In this document: piece by piece, positions 48,501 to 60,705 of the stretch
Layout: each line of letters begins with the position of its first letter
How positions within the stretch are numbered: the stretch's first letter is position 1
NCBI GenBank assembly: GCA_016785225.1
Contig: JAFBJZ010000660.1
Location: 2,914,001-2,978,000 of the forward strand
Direction: 5' to 3'
DNA length: 64,000 nt
Origin: Psettodes erumei
Lineage: Eukaryota > Chordata > Actinopteri > Pleuronectiformes > Psettodidae
Notes under the pieces: model-generated
What the model was told of the DNA's origin: nothing
Database searches by the model: none
The model's input: the letters and a program-made list of their open reading frames with translations, nothing else
Position numbers and translations under genes: made by a program

Positions 48501-51008
48501 AGAAATTCATACTTCTAGGACACACACACACACTTCATACGTACATAGATCACGGATGCATCTGGGCCAAGAAAATTAAAGATGTTTAAAAAGGAGGACC
48601 AAACAAAGATGTCCAGAGACAAACAAAGTCAACACGAGTTCTTGGTTTGTCCTTGAACACTTTGTTTTCTGATGGCTGGCTTCCCTTTTCAGTCTCATGT
48701 AATCATGGAAACGATGTAATCATCGTTTCAGACTCCCACTCTGTTGTAATCAGCCGGCATTTTTCTTAAGGTTAATGCTGCCTCTCCATCTGTACTACTT
48801 ATATGTATTTTTTTTTTCTCTTCGTCTTCTCCCTCCTCCCTCATTCACTGCGCCGCGTGACATAATTACCGCTCACAGCCTCGCGAAAAGCTTTTTCACA
48901 TGATCGTCCGGATGGAGCGGAGCAGCGACGGCCATTCTGCCTTGACACAGGTTTTACTGGCTAAAACCTAGAAGATCTGTAACCTCATTTACACTTTAAT
49001 GTAATTTAGCACCTATGACTGCTCTTCGATGGAGACAGGATTTGAACGTAATGAACCCATCACGTGTAATTACGGGAAGTATTTTCACCACAGGCATTTC
49101 ATCTGCTCGTCACACTGTTAGCGGGGCCGCCACACGTTCGGGATAATGTCACGGCTTTAGGACGCAGTATTCAGCAGCTGTAAACGTGATAGAGATGAGA
49201 CTTAATTCATTAGCGATTAAGATGAAACGGGGTTATGTTTTCAGTGAGATATCTCATTCGGTTGTAATTGGATTCAGCTGAAATCTGTTGGGCTGATAGC
49301 CATTTAAGCCAAGGAACAGCTGATTACATTAAGTGGTGATACTGTCATATTTCTGAGTGTGCTGTGAAAAAGTCCATCTTGTTGGGGCTTGAAACTCGGC
49401 TGGCACTAAACTTAGCTTTGTCAGGCTGTGCGTGGCCTTCACTGCACAGCTTTCTTTTCAGTTCGCAGAGAAAATATCAGGTAATTCACCTTTTGTTGAT
49501 CCTTAATGGATTAACTAGCGTACATAACAGGCATATCTACATGTATAAACTTTTTTTTCTGATTACTGAATGGGACGAATACCTTACAGGCTGTACCTAT
49601 GGCAGTCATGCCATTCATGCTGGTGACATAAGCATGCAGGTGAAAGTTTTTTTTCACTGAGTTAACATGATCTTTTCCAAAAGATGAGCAAGGCATCCTA
49701 CTAAAGTGCAGTTACTGTATGTTAGGAAACAATGTACAGTCGTGAGCAAATGTTCGGACACAAACAAATATTGGGTTCACAAATCAGAAATAGTACGTTC
49801 TAGACCCGCTCTGTATGGAAAGTGCCCTAAGATAACTTGTGATGATTTGGTGCGATATGAATACAATTCAACTATTTCAGGATATGAGCATCACAATTAC
49901 AACCCAACAACAACTACATATTGCATACTGTATACAGTACTGCTGCAGTGTGGTGTTTAATACTTTGTCCAACATGGACATTGTGAATGCTGTGCACACA
50001 CAGGCCATTAGAAGGCGCCACAGGGAAAGTATTTGTGACTGTATTTGGAAGTTAATTTGCAACAGATTTTTTTTTCTGTTGCCCTGTAGCCTACATCACA
50101 TTTCCTTACAGTGGATTTGTTTGCAGCGTGTTCACCCAAAGCACATGATATTATTATGGATTATCGTACTGTAAATCGGCGCTCAACTGTATTTGCGGTT
50201 TAGTTTTATGTCCAAATTCTGTCATCTTTCAATACTGGCAACATGTAACATACATATAACCGCATTAATAAGGTAAGTTGCATAACTTATCTGATAATTA
50301 TCTGATTGCAGGTAGTCAGCACTCCCCTTTGCTTGCATGTTTCATCAAGGCTGAAGTGTCTCTCAGTAGGCTTTCTATGTTTAACTCAGCTTTTATGCGA
50401 CATTAATTCACCTTCTGTATATTTCTTCACCGAAAAAAAAATGTGTAAGTAAGGGACTTACATTATTGTGATGTTGATCAGCTCCTTGAAGGCATGAGTG
50501 GGGACTTGTTTGACAGGCAGATGAGTGAGCCTCCTGCAACAATCAGAACTTAAGATGTTAACCCCACCGTTACACTCCACGCCATAAATGGAATAAAATG
50601 AAATAAGAAAAAAAAGAAAAAGAAAATACAAAAATTTCTTCAAAAATTACATCTATGATAAATCATAAAGGTCATACAAATGACCAAAAAATAACTTAGG
50701 TGAAGAGCCAAACATAAGTATTCCAGGAAGAAGAAAAGAAAAAAGTCCATGATTGTGCACAAGGGCACTGATGGGTTCACTGTGTAATTTTACAGGAAGA
50801 TTAGACAGTCCTATCAAAGGTAAAGCTGGGTCACTTACAGTCGAGGCACGGATGTTTTCCCTGCCCAGGAGGCCAGCTGAGTGTCTCTGCTGCACTGAAA
50901 AGTGTCGGCGCTGCAGCGGCAGATGGTTGGACAGGCATAAGCCCAGCAGGAGCGCACATTCAGCGCACCGCACAGCGCGACCAGGAGCCAGACCGCCCAG
51001 AGAGCCAT
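42555..51008 (-). CDS. lhcgr: Luteinizing hormone/choriogonadotropin receptor (lhcgr), 11 coding exons, 693 aa
   Basis: Exons in transcript order, minus strand: 50839-51008, 50462-50533, 48199-48273, 47867-47941, 47146-47220, 46841-46918, 46581-46649, 46060-46134, 44243-44431, 44028-44081 and 42555-43704. They total 2082 nt with TGA, all GT-AG. Every internal junction has the same phase (two bases then one), as in glycoprotein hormone receptors. MALWAVWLLVALCGA looks like a signal peptide (1-23), followed by a Cys cluster (C26, C30, C32, C39). Exons 2-9 encode leucine-rich repeats, ending in YPSHCCAF. A short exon 10 carries NFTKFC, and the hinge has QYPDLEFDC. The last exon encodes the seven-helix domain with ERW (463-465), NPFLY (619-623) and CNCC (641-644) for possible palmitoylation. 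Eleven exons rather than ten, together with the synteny, favour LHCGR over FSHR. An in-frame ATG 11 codons upstream (51041) would spoil the signal peptide, so 51008 was chosen. Family knowledge: Gs-coupled gonadal receptor driving steroidogenesis and final gamete maturation. Confidence 0.96.
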
Positions 51009-54000
51009 GTGCGACGCCGGGCCAATCACTACGGAGTTCAATCACAAGTATATAAGTACATGGAGGCGAAAAAAAACTACCCAATCACCTCACAGATCTA
51101 AATATACTATTCTTTGGAACTAATATGCTAAACTAAAGTAAATAAAACTAAATAATGTCACGGTCAGGGTTTTTTTTCTCCACCTTGTGCTCTCAATGAG
51201 TTTCGGGATCCGGTGCTGCCTTCAGGTGCTGCCGTAATTGCAAATTCGCTCTCCGTCCAGACGATCGAGCAAAAGTGAGGCGCAGGGGGGGATCGTCTTT
51301 GACAGCTGAGCTCCAGAGGTGTGACGTTCAGTGGGTGGAGATCACCAAACCTCCGGCGTTCAAAAGTGATGTGGTGAAGTCACGCTGTCACTCACTCTTT
51401 GTTCGTGATAAACCACTTTTCAAGGACAGAGAGTTACCTTTTTTATTTTCTATTTTTGTATTTCCAATTGGTGTACTGGCATTTATTTAGTTTGATGGCT
51501 TTGAGGGTTAAACATTGTAGAGATTAGCTCTCATGTGTAATATATCGATTTAACTCTCACACTAAAATAATGAATTGCCAAATAATAATTTTAATGCATA
51601 CCTGAGGGGTTGCATTTTTATTTTTTTCTATTGAAAATTGATGTCTATTTGAATAAAGGATTTGTAGTTCGTATTTCTAGTAATACTATAAATGATATAT
51701 GATAAATGATTATGTGAAAAAAAACTGCTGCCCAATTGGTTTAAGTGCGGATTGAAAAGCCTGCACTGCATTACCTCAACAATTAAAAATAACACATACT
51801 TGATATTTGCTGCCATAGAGGTGATACACAACTTAAACAAGTTACAGTGTTCTGCTAACAGATGTGTACAGCATATGGACGAAACACAAGGCTTTCACGC
51901 AGGAGACGGGTGTTTCTTTTATGTTGGAGGAGTTGTTGGAATGATTATAAAGCACCGAGAAGTAAACAAACGTGGAAAGAGGATCACCTGTGATGCACCT
52001 GTGTATGCAGCGCATCTCCAATGAGCCATAAATAGAAACACAGCTGTCTTCAAAAAAAACCTGTGTGGCCCACCCTACTATACACTGCAGCAAAATGTGT
52101 GTGTGTGTGTGTGTGTTTTTAACGTTGACTCGTACAAATCTAAATATGAACCCGCATGGGGAGCAACGCTGGAAAGTGAGACTCTCAAAAATACAAACTG
52201 CAACCCAGCCTGCACCCACGGCAGCGTGACAGAATGACTTGACGCAGTTCAGTCCAGGGCAGACCACGACAGCCGGACCCGACCTCAAAAGTGACGGACC
52301 GACCGAAAGCTGCGACGATGCACGTCGGACAGCCCTGGGTGAGTCTGATATTTGTCGGCAAACGTCACGCTTCCCCCTCCTGTCAGTGCAGTTCTCTTAC
52401 AGTGCGACCAAGTCCGTCTCTCAACGGTAAGTGAAGGGGGCCACAGCCCCACTGAACCACATCCATGGACGAAGATGAAGCTAGGGCAGGATGCTTATGT
52501 TTGTTGTTCCACTTTAAAGCCCTCTTCAAAGGGTGGCTTGTTGACCTGGGAAGAGAAGAGAGTGTGAGTGTGTGGTGGCTTAATAAAGCAACAAATCCAA
52601 CACGGCCCCTTTTACAATGCCTTACATCACACGAGATGACAACAACAACGACAACAACCCAGGTCCCATTTACACCGGTTTGTTCACATGAAAAGCGTTG
52701 TGTCGCCAACACGCACGGCCGACTCTCCTCTGCTGTCAGTGACCCTGGCCCCGTTTATACAGCTTTCTCATCCTGTTCCTCCGCCGTGCCACCGTGACCC
52801 GTGTCAACACAGCGGCGGCACCTTCTTTTGACTGCTGCCGAGTAACGCTCGTGCGTACACACGCGCGCGCACACGAGCACAGCTCCCCGGAGAGGTTACT
52901 GCCCGGTGCTGTTTACCAAGAATCTCCAATTCCCCGCCAGCCTCTCTGCCGAGCACAGTGTCAAGTTCCAGTGTGTTAAACCCCGTAGAAGAAAAGAGAA
53001 AAAAAAAGAAAATGAAAAAGAAACACACTGACAGGGAAGGAAAGACTAATTTATGCAAGGGGACCTGTATGAATCAGCCCCTGCCTCCATCCTGACCGCC
53101 ACGCTGTGCATCACGTCGAAACCTGGAAGGTCGAGCGCGGCGGGGGTAGGCGCTCGAGACGAGGCGTATGGACGCCATTTCAAAACAAAAGAGTTAGGCC
53201 ACATTAAAAATTCATAATTGTTTGACGGGGCGCTCTAATCGCTGCACCGCGTCAGTTGTTGGGTCACTGACGCTTTCCCGGCGTCCGCTGTGCTTTGGTT
53301 GACAGCCCTTCACCTGCTTTGCCTGATTCACCAGCACGGCTGGAACAGCAATGCTTTTTTTTCTTGCTAAGGGCACGGGAAGAAAAAAAAAGCTGAACAT
53401 CCGCGTCGGTCCCAGATCCCTGTCTCAGTCCCGACGAGCCGGGCACGTAGCTCAGCTGAAGAGGACTGAGGTCCTTGCAGGATCTCATCGTTTCCCCCTG
53501 AAGCCATGTCTGCGCTTCTGCAGATTAAACTTACGAATGCGCTTAAAAAAAAAAAATTCCATTTTGACCATGCTGTTGTTTTTGAGCTTTTACGCTCGCA
53601 GAGAAAACAATGTGAGAAAACGCCAGTGAGGATCCAAACCCTTGACATGTAGACGGTAATAATTTGCGATGCCGCGTTAGTGTAAAGCGGACTAAATGTA
53701 CTTGTTTTTTCTTTCTTTTTTTTAGCACATCAGAGAGGCAACTGGGAACAGTGTCATTCAGACCTGTGTGAATGTGGCATAATAGACTTCAGGTGCGATT
53801 GCACCCTCCGCTGTCACTGCTCGCTTTGTTAGTGGGAGTAGTTAGAGGTTCCTTTTTTAGTGACAGGGTTCCTCTTAGCGCCGGGTGGGAAGCTTTTGAC
53901 CTGTCAGCACCCCGCTGGGCTTCAGAGCGAGGAGGGCGTGCGAAAACGCAACGCAACCCGGAGTGACGCCGACGCAGCGCGACACCGGGCAGCGTGGCCG

Positions 54001-54504
54001 GTCATGAGAACAAGGCGGCGCAGCGCAAGCCGACGCGTGGCACGGCAACCCGGGATTGCGCTAACGGAGCGCACGCATCGCGGCTGAGTCAGAGTGGGGC
54101 CCCGCTGCAGTCATTACTGAAAGTGGTGGAAGTGGCAATCGGTGTCAAACGATGTTTACTTGCTATTTCCACACAGAGCGACATTTTCAGGGGAGCGAGT
54201 TCAAGAGCGAGCGCACATCAGCTTGGCATTTGAGGTAAATGGCAACGGGGGCCCCGAGAGCGCTTTTGTTTCATTCTGCACCGGAGCTGCGGCTCGGCGG
54301 GCGAACCTCGACTTCTTTCCATCACTGTCCAATTCAATAGTCATCTCTTTAAAACAGCCCCCGATCCAACTCTCAGGCAAATTAAACCGAAATCACACAA
54401 CATTGTATTTCAAGGCTGGAGGCGAACCCTTTTGAGGATTTGTGTAAATTCTGTCAATCTGAATGAGAATTAAAGAGATTCTTTGTTAATTTGATCCGAG
54501 GAGG

Positions 54505-54528
54505 ACGGGCTCTCTCGGCAGAGCCCGT
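54505..54528. repeat. Perfect 9-bp hairpin (acgggctct / agagcccgt)
   Basis: A perfect 9-bp inverted repeat with a 6-nt loop lies inside an AT-rich, TAAT-bearing stretch (about 54330-54600). Its function is unknown. Confidence 0.6.
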
Positions 54529-57500
54529 TGTTGTTGATTCTTTGAGAGGCAAATTGAAACATTTTGCCGTTAATTGCTCAACTGCTCGACATGTCTCTGA
54601 CTGAAATGATTATTTGGTCCGAATGGGTCAGAGCAGACTGAGTTTGACTGCTCAGAGTCAAGCATATGAGCTCATACTTTATATTCAGATTGGAACTGAA
54701 GTTAGTCTAACATGGATTATACACTGTGACTCACTGGACCGTACCATATTTTTAACTGGGCAAAGTGGGGCAACTGCCTTGGGATCCCAGACCCCCAGGG
54801 AGCCCACAATGTCCAGGTTTACTCCATATCAATTGGGTCTGCACAGTTCATCCTGTGGTCCCTCTACAAGAGCTGAATTGTTTTCTTTTTTAAATTTTTG
54901 CAAAGTTGTGTCGCAGGAAAAGTGAACGTCAGTGTTCCCTGGAGCCCAAGTTAAGAGATGAATTGTTTCTTTTTTTTGCAGCTTAATAAAAGACTCAACG
55001 TGATTAATCAGCTAACCAAACAATTGCCAATTAATTTTTTGCCAATCATCTACTTCATGAGTCAACTAATGAGTTCAATTCTACAGTGCTGGCTGGTTTC
55101 TGGGTTCTCGCTCCATCGGGGGGCCAAGCCCACGGCTGCTTACATTTCTCCTTCTATAACCCAGATTACGTTAGAATTTGTAACCTCACGGGTGTCTGTT
55201 TTATGGCGTGAGCAACAAGTGATATGGAGGGAGGAAGGAGGAAAACCAGAACGATCATTTTTGGCCTCAAAAACTCAAGAAAAATCAAGGCTCCGCGCTC
55301 AAGGGCACCACAGGACTCTCCTATCGCGAACAAGGAAGCGACGGCCAAGGAGACTGAAAGAGAGCCAAGAGAGTTCGACATGACAAAGCAGAGATAGCGA
55401 CACACACGCACAAAACAAGCGTGCAACCTCGACGCACACGTACTGTACCCTTCTACAGAGGGACTCTTGTTTATTAATCTGCTTACTTAATCCTCTCTGT
55501 TCGTGATCTGGGACACTTCTACTCGGGCAGGTCCGAAGCATTTCCATACGTCCTCTAGTCGCTCTCCCTCACCCCCGCTTGTGAGCTGCTTCGCCGTGCG
55601 AGTGCCACGAGGCCAGCGTGTTAATGAGCGCCGGACGAACCAGAGACCGACGAACAGGGGAGTCATTATTATGAATTATTAGGTGGAATCTACCGAGTCT
55701 TGTTTTTGGCGGCGTGTGACCTTGAAGCTGTGCGCAACATACCCATCCATACAGTATGAACACACACACTCACACACACACAGTTTGTAGACAGGGCAAC
55801 GCTCCTGTCAGCTTATCAGTGGCAGGAACTCACGGGTCCTTGGACGTTCGAAGTGCATCACAGAGATATCGCATTAAGAGGGTTAACCCTTTTACAACCC
55901 GACGCGACTGGAATGGATCACAGCAGGGCGTACGCGAGCGGCAGTGTGGGGCTCATCACCACTGCATGAGCCCCCCCCCCAAAAAGAGGAGGCGCCACGT
56001 ACTGCGAACTTTCCTCGCCCGCGCTTGATCAGCCGCCGGGTCGTTTGATGCTCCCTGCCTCGACGCAGAGCCCTCGTTGGGACGTGGCTGTAGTTCTTCA
56101 GTTTGATCAACAGGTGTCTCTTTTATCGCTGAGCTTGAACTTGCGGGTTCCGACCGCGAAAAGCCAGTGGGCCTTTGATCACCGATTCATTCTGATCCAG
56201 AGCTAAAGGATAATCAGCTCTGCAGGAGTGGGGAACGGGCCTGGCCCCAGCCTCAGTGGACGCTATTGAGCTCAAATGCTCTACGAGCTGGTGCAGATGA
56301 ATGGGAACCTCTTTGTCTTTCAGGTCCGGTCCGATCTGGTGTTGCACTCATGAGGGATTTGGAGTTAAAACGAGTCAGCACAAAATATTTGGTAATTTTA
56401 AAGAGGAGTCGATTTTGAAGAGAGGCTGTTTATTTGGATGTTTCCTGGATGCCCTCAGGAACTCGCTGAAAAAGACGAAAGCTGAAATCAGAACAGTTGT
56501 CCTCAAACGTTCGGAGACGGGACCTCGGTGTAGTTGTCCTCAACGTTTCAGTTTTTGATCTGAGCAACAATCAGTCAGTAACACGCAAAGCGTCCAGTTT
56601 ACTCTGTCCTGAGAAGCGGTCCAAACAACACCCACGCACGCACACACACACACACACAAAGATGTTTGCAGTCATTTTTAAATGGGGTTTCTCTTTGTGC
56701 CAAATGTCTCAACATAATCTCCAGCACAGTAGCTAAAATATGTTTACTACTGCTCACAACTTCTACCCTTCATGCAATTCCAGCACATTTTTTTTTGGCC
56801 CCGACCAACATCAAAGCATCTCTTTCAGTGCCAGCTGGACTGCAACAGCCGGCAGTGCTTGTGTGTGTGTTCGAGTGAGTGGGAGACTTGGATTAAGGCC
56901 CAGCCCTTGGCATATTTGTGTCGATAAACATCCTAGCACACCTTTTTTCTTTCCCCTCGATGCGGCGATGTGTATCCAGAATACGGTGTTGCTGTCCACT
57001 GAGGACACGTCTCCCTGAAGGACAGCCATGTCTGCCGCTCGGCGACTCCACGGGTCGATGCTCCCGAGTCTGTTAAAAAAAACTCTCCGGGCCGCTCATT
57101 TTCGACAGGACGTCTAGGGACGGCACTCTCTGTACCTGCCGGGCACGATCTGAGCTGAGTGGGTGAGTCTGGCCCTGGACGTTTAGCACCGAGGATTTAT
57201 TAGCGGGAAAGGAATGCCCTGCTTTTATCGGACCAGTCCACTCTATCAGCCAAACAAGCAATAGGCTGACTGCTTCCGATGGCAGAACTTTTCATCAGCC
57301 ATAAAAAAGGTCACCGTTCTTCGACTTTATATATATATACTATACTAAACTATTTATATTTATAAATACTGGGGGAGCATCTTAAACCTGAGTGGCTTAC
57401 AAAACGGGAGGCTGCCGTTTCTCACGCCCCTGTGCCTGAGACACAGGAGTCATGTGCAGCGTGGAGGGGACAGCTGGTGTCGCACCATCGAGATACAGAA

Positions 57501-60500
57501 GCAGCTGGGGCTCCTGGTGGCAACCAAATACGCTAATTAAAAATTGAAAATCAGACAGGATACAATTTTAATGAGACGCGAGTCATTGTACTGCATTTAA
57601 TAATCCCAGGGAAGACATTAAGCCGCCAAATCACAAACTGGGCGAAGCACGGCGTAGAGTGATCGGTTTCTCGACGGTTTCGGGGAAAGGTTAATTACCG
57701 TTTGTTTGGCCGAGGCTAAACTCAGTTGCGTTCGAAGGGGATTTCCCTGCGGCCCGGCATGAAAACGCAGTTGTAATTCTGGTATGATGCAATTTGCTAT
57801 TGTCCCCATATGTTATCCATGTTAGCTAAGAAATTACTTAGAGAGTATTTCCAGTTTTCCAGTCCACCCAAAGCTTGGGTTACTCTTGAGCGTTCAGCAA
57901 AAAAACCCAAAAACACGTGGATCGGTCTACACCTGCAGGATGAAGCTTGGACCTTCATGCCAACCAGACTCCATTTACTAAAAAGCGAAAAGAAGATGAG
58001 AGGAACCCCAGGGTTCAGGCAACATCTGCGACGTCGCTGGTCCATCCCGAGACTTTTGTGGCGTCTCATTCCCCATCTCTCCCCACCCTCATGTCCTCTC
58101 ATCTCCCTACTTTGAACTCAGAGATAAAAAAGGAGGCTGAGAAAAATGCATAAAACTGGGTGGCGTGAAGGCGTCAGGTTGTCCATTACCGCCTGCGTAT
58201 GTGGGAACTAAGGAATTGTTTGAACTGATTCTAAATCATGGCACATAACCAACTGTTGCAATTTTTTTTTGGGGGGGGGGGCAGGTTGTAACTGAACCAG
58301 GTGATAACTGAAAAAACAGGACAAAAAAGGAATTTTGGAGCTGCAGGAAGAACATTTACAAGTGGAATCGCTCCCCAGAAATGAGGAACAGCAACAAAAA
58401 AATATGGCCCTGGCGATTGCGTCATTCAGATGAGCCAACATGTCTGCTGTGAAGGCAGCCTATCCTCTCATTACTCTCCTGCTTCTGGTGATTGTACCAA
58501 ACTCGTCACGTCCTCGATCGCTTCACCTACAGAACGCACGGAAAGGAAAGTAGCGGCCGAATGTGACGTTGACCTTCTCATCCATATAGGGAAAGAGCAA
58601 ACCTGCACCATCGACTCTATTTCTCCAAAAACGACACAGCATCTCGCTGCTCCTCCGCAGTGATGATGACAACTGCCAAAAAAGCCCAACTTTGCATGAA
58701 CACGAACATTTGTTGCTTGACACGAAGAGCACGTGCTTAAAAAAAAACAACAAAATCCATGGCGCTCCCAGTCATAGAGGAGCCTTCAACACAAAGACGC
58801 CACGTTGCAAAACTGTGCTAATCATGTGCCGCTTCTTCTCAGGCGCTGTCGAACCTTGGCCTCCGCTGTGCCGAACATGACGCGCACATGGGTGGCGCAG
58901 ATGTGCGGGTGATCACCCCTTGTTTTGTCGACGCTCAGAGGATCTCACGTGATGAAAGGCGAAGTTGATGGCTTTGATGATAATTGTTCACGCTGTTTGC
59001 CGGGAGTTTTTTTTAAAGCAAGAACATCACCAGAAAACTGTCTCGCATCAGATGACATAATCATTCGCATTCTTTTGTCTTTAAATGTCAGTTTGTGGTT
59101 GTTCGGGCAATGCTCAGTCGCCAAGTACGTCCAATTATGAGCAACAGTTTTTCTCCATCGTGCTGGTTTTACTGACGGGCGCCGTGTGACATGTTTATAA
59201 AACCCAGTCGAAAACCAGAGGCTACGTGACCAGCCGTCATCGTCAGTTTAAAACAAAAAAAAAAATCCTCAACAAATATATCTGATCGCAATCCACAACG
59301 AAACGCTTAAACTGAATGACACCGCGGAGGGAATGATTGCGCATCATGGTCGCATGATCGGCCCTTCTCGGACGAGCTGCGGCCACACAGCTGGGCCCCA
59401 CTGGTGGTCGGCTGTAGTTGGTCGCCGGCAATCAAACCAAAAAAACCCGAATTGCACACAGCGAGTGAAGGGCTGGCAGTCCCCCGTTTCACATTCACAG
59501 TCTGTTGCTGCAGAGCCATCCATCCGGCAAATCTGCCCCCCTCCCTAATTAAGCCGAAAAGGGGGGAGTGAGAGGGTCATTAAGCACTTATTTATTTGGC
59601 AAACCACTGGTACAGAGCAGCGACGGCATTCCTTTCACAGGGTCATATAATTGGTCTGAACAATGATAAGCTTAGTGCCTTGCAGAGTGACGGGCAAGGG
59701 CACTTGGGGGTGCTGTAAATCGTGCCACGTATGCGCAGCACAAACTTTGATCATTACCCCCCTCAGCAGGGAGCGGCGCTGACGAACACCCCGCGCTGAC
59801 CTCGAAAACCCCCACCAAACGCGCTCCGGCAAGCCCCCGCTCAGATCGGCCCGGCCGCGTAACGCTTTTATCGCTGGAAACGAGAAGAGGACGGGTGCCC
59901 TGCGAGAAGCGGCCGTGCCGAGTGCGATTACATCATGAGCAAGAAAAAAAAAGAGAAAGACGTAAGGATTCAATTTGGGAAGGAGTGTATCACACGGGCA
60001 TGGTGGCCCTTGTGCCTGTCAGAGATTGGGAGAGAGGAGCGTTAATCACGGCGCGCAGCCCGCATCCCCTGGCCTCCAGCTCTGGCCGTTTGAGCCCTCC
60101 GTCGACTGAAATACAGTCGGTGTCAGAGAAAAGGTCAACGACATTGTTAGGAGGCCCTGTGAGGAGGAGACTGCACAGGTGCTCTTTATTTGACAAATAT
60201 AAACTATAGGACACCGCGCTCTTCACAAAATGATCAGCGAGTTCCTCAGGCATTCACACGAGCCAGATCAGAAAAAAGAAGGAATGAAAAAGGGTTTCAG
60301 CTGCATTACAAAATCAGGGGAGTTCAGCTACATGAAGATTACAACTGAAAAATAAATAAATAAATGAAACCTGTGTTTATGCTCTGCATTTTCAACAATA
60401 GCCAGTCATTGTACTTACATGTAGAAATGATCTCCCTGTACAGCAGCCTTGGTTAACTGTGACAGGATCGGCCATTCCTGTGCTCATTATTACCTCCTTA

Positions 60501-60600
60501 AGCATGAGGGATTTCCAGTGTTGGATACGTGCATGTAATCCACTGCAATTTTATCTCATTAATATCAGCCCCACTGTTTACTGTTACACAGCCTATATTA

Positions 60601-60705
60601 ATGCAAATGGAGGAACCCTACTGCCGCTTCATATTTAAAGCATTCAGCACGGAGAAAAACAGGGATCCGTGGCGCTTCACAATAAAATCTACAATACATT
60701 TGCAT
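60601..60705. promoter_or_regulatory. Candidate regulatory element with two inverted octamer motifs
   Basis: A perfect POU octamer ATGCAAAT is at 60601-60608 and its reverse complement ATTTGCAT is at 60698-60705, with AT-rich sequence between. There is no coding content nearby. This is motif evidence only. Confidence 0.25.

Noticed and set aside
51009..51041. Upstream in-frame ATG for lhcgr (MNSVVIGPASH extension)
   Set aside because: The ATG at 51008 begins directly with a typical hydrophobic signal peptide. The 11-residue extension would place polar residues before it.
57810..58153. Overlapping open frames of 101 and 68 aa
   Set aside because: No domain, no matching splice sites and no resemblance to any known protein.
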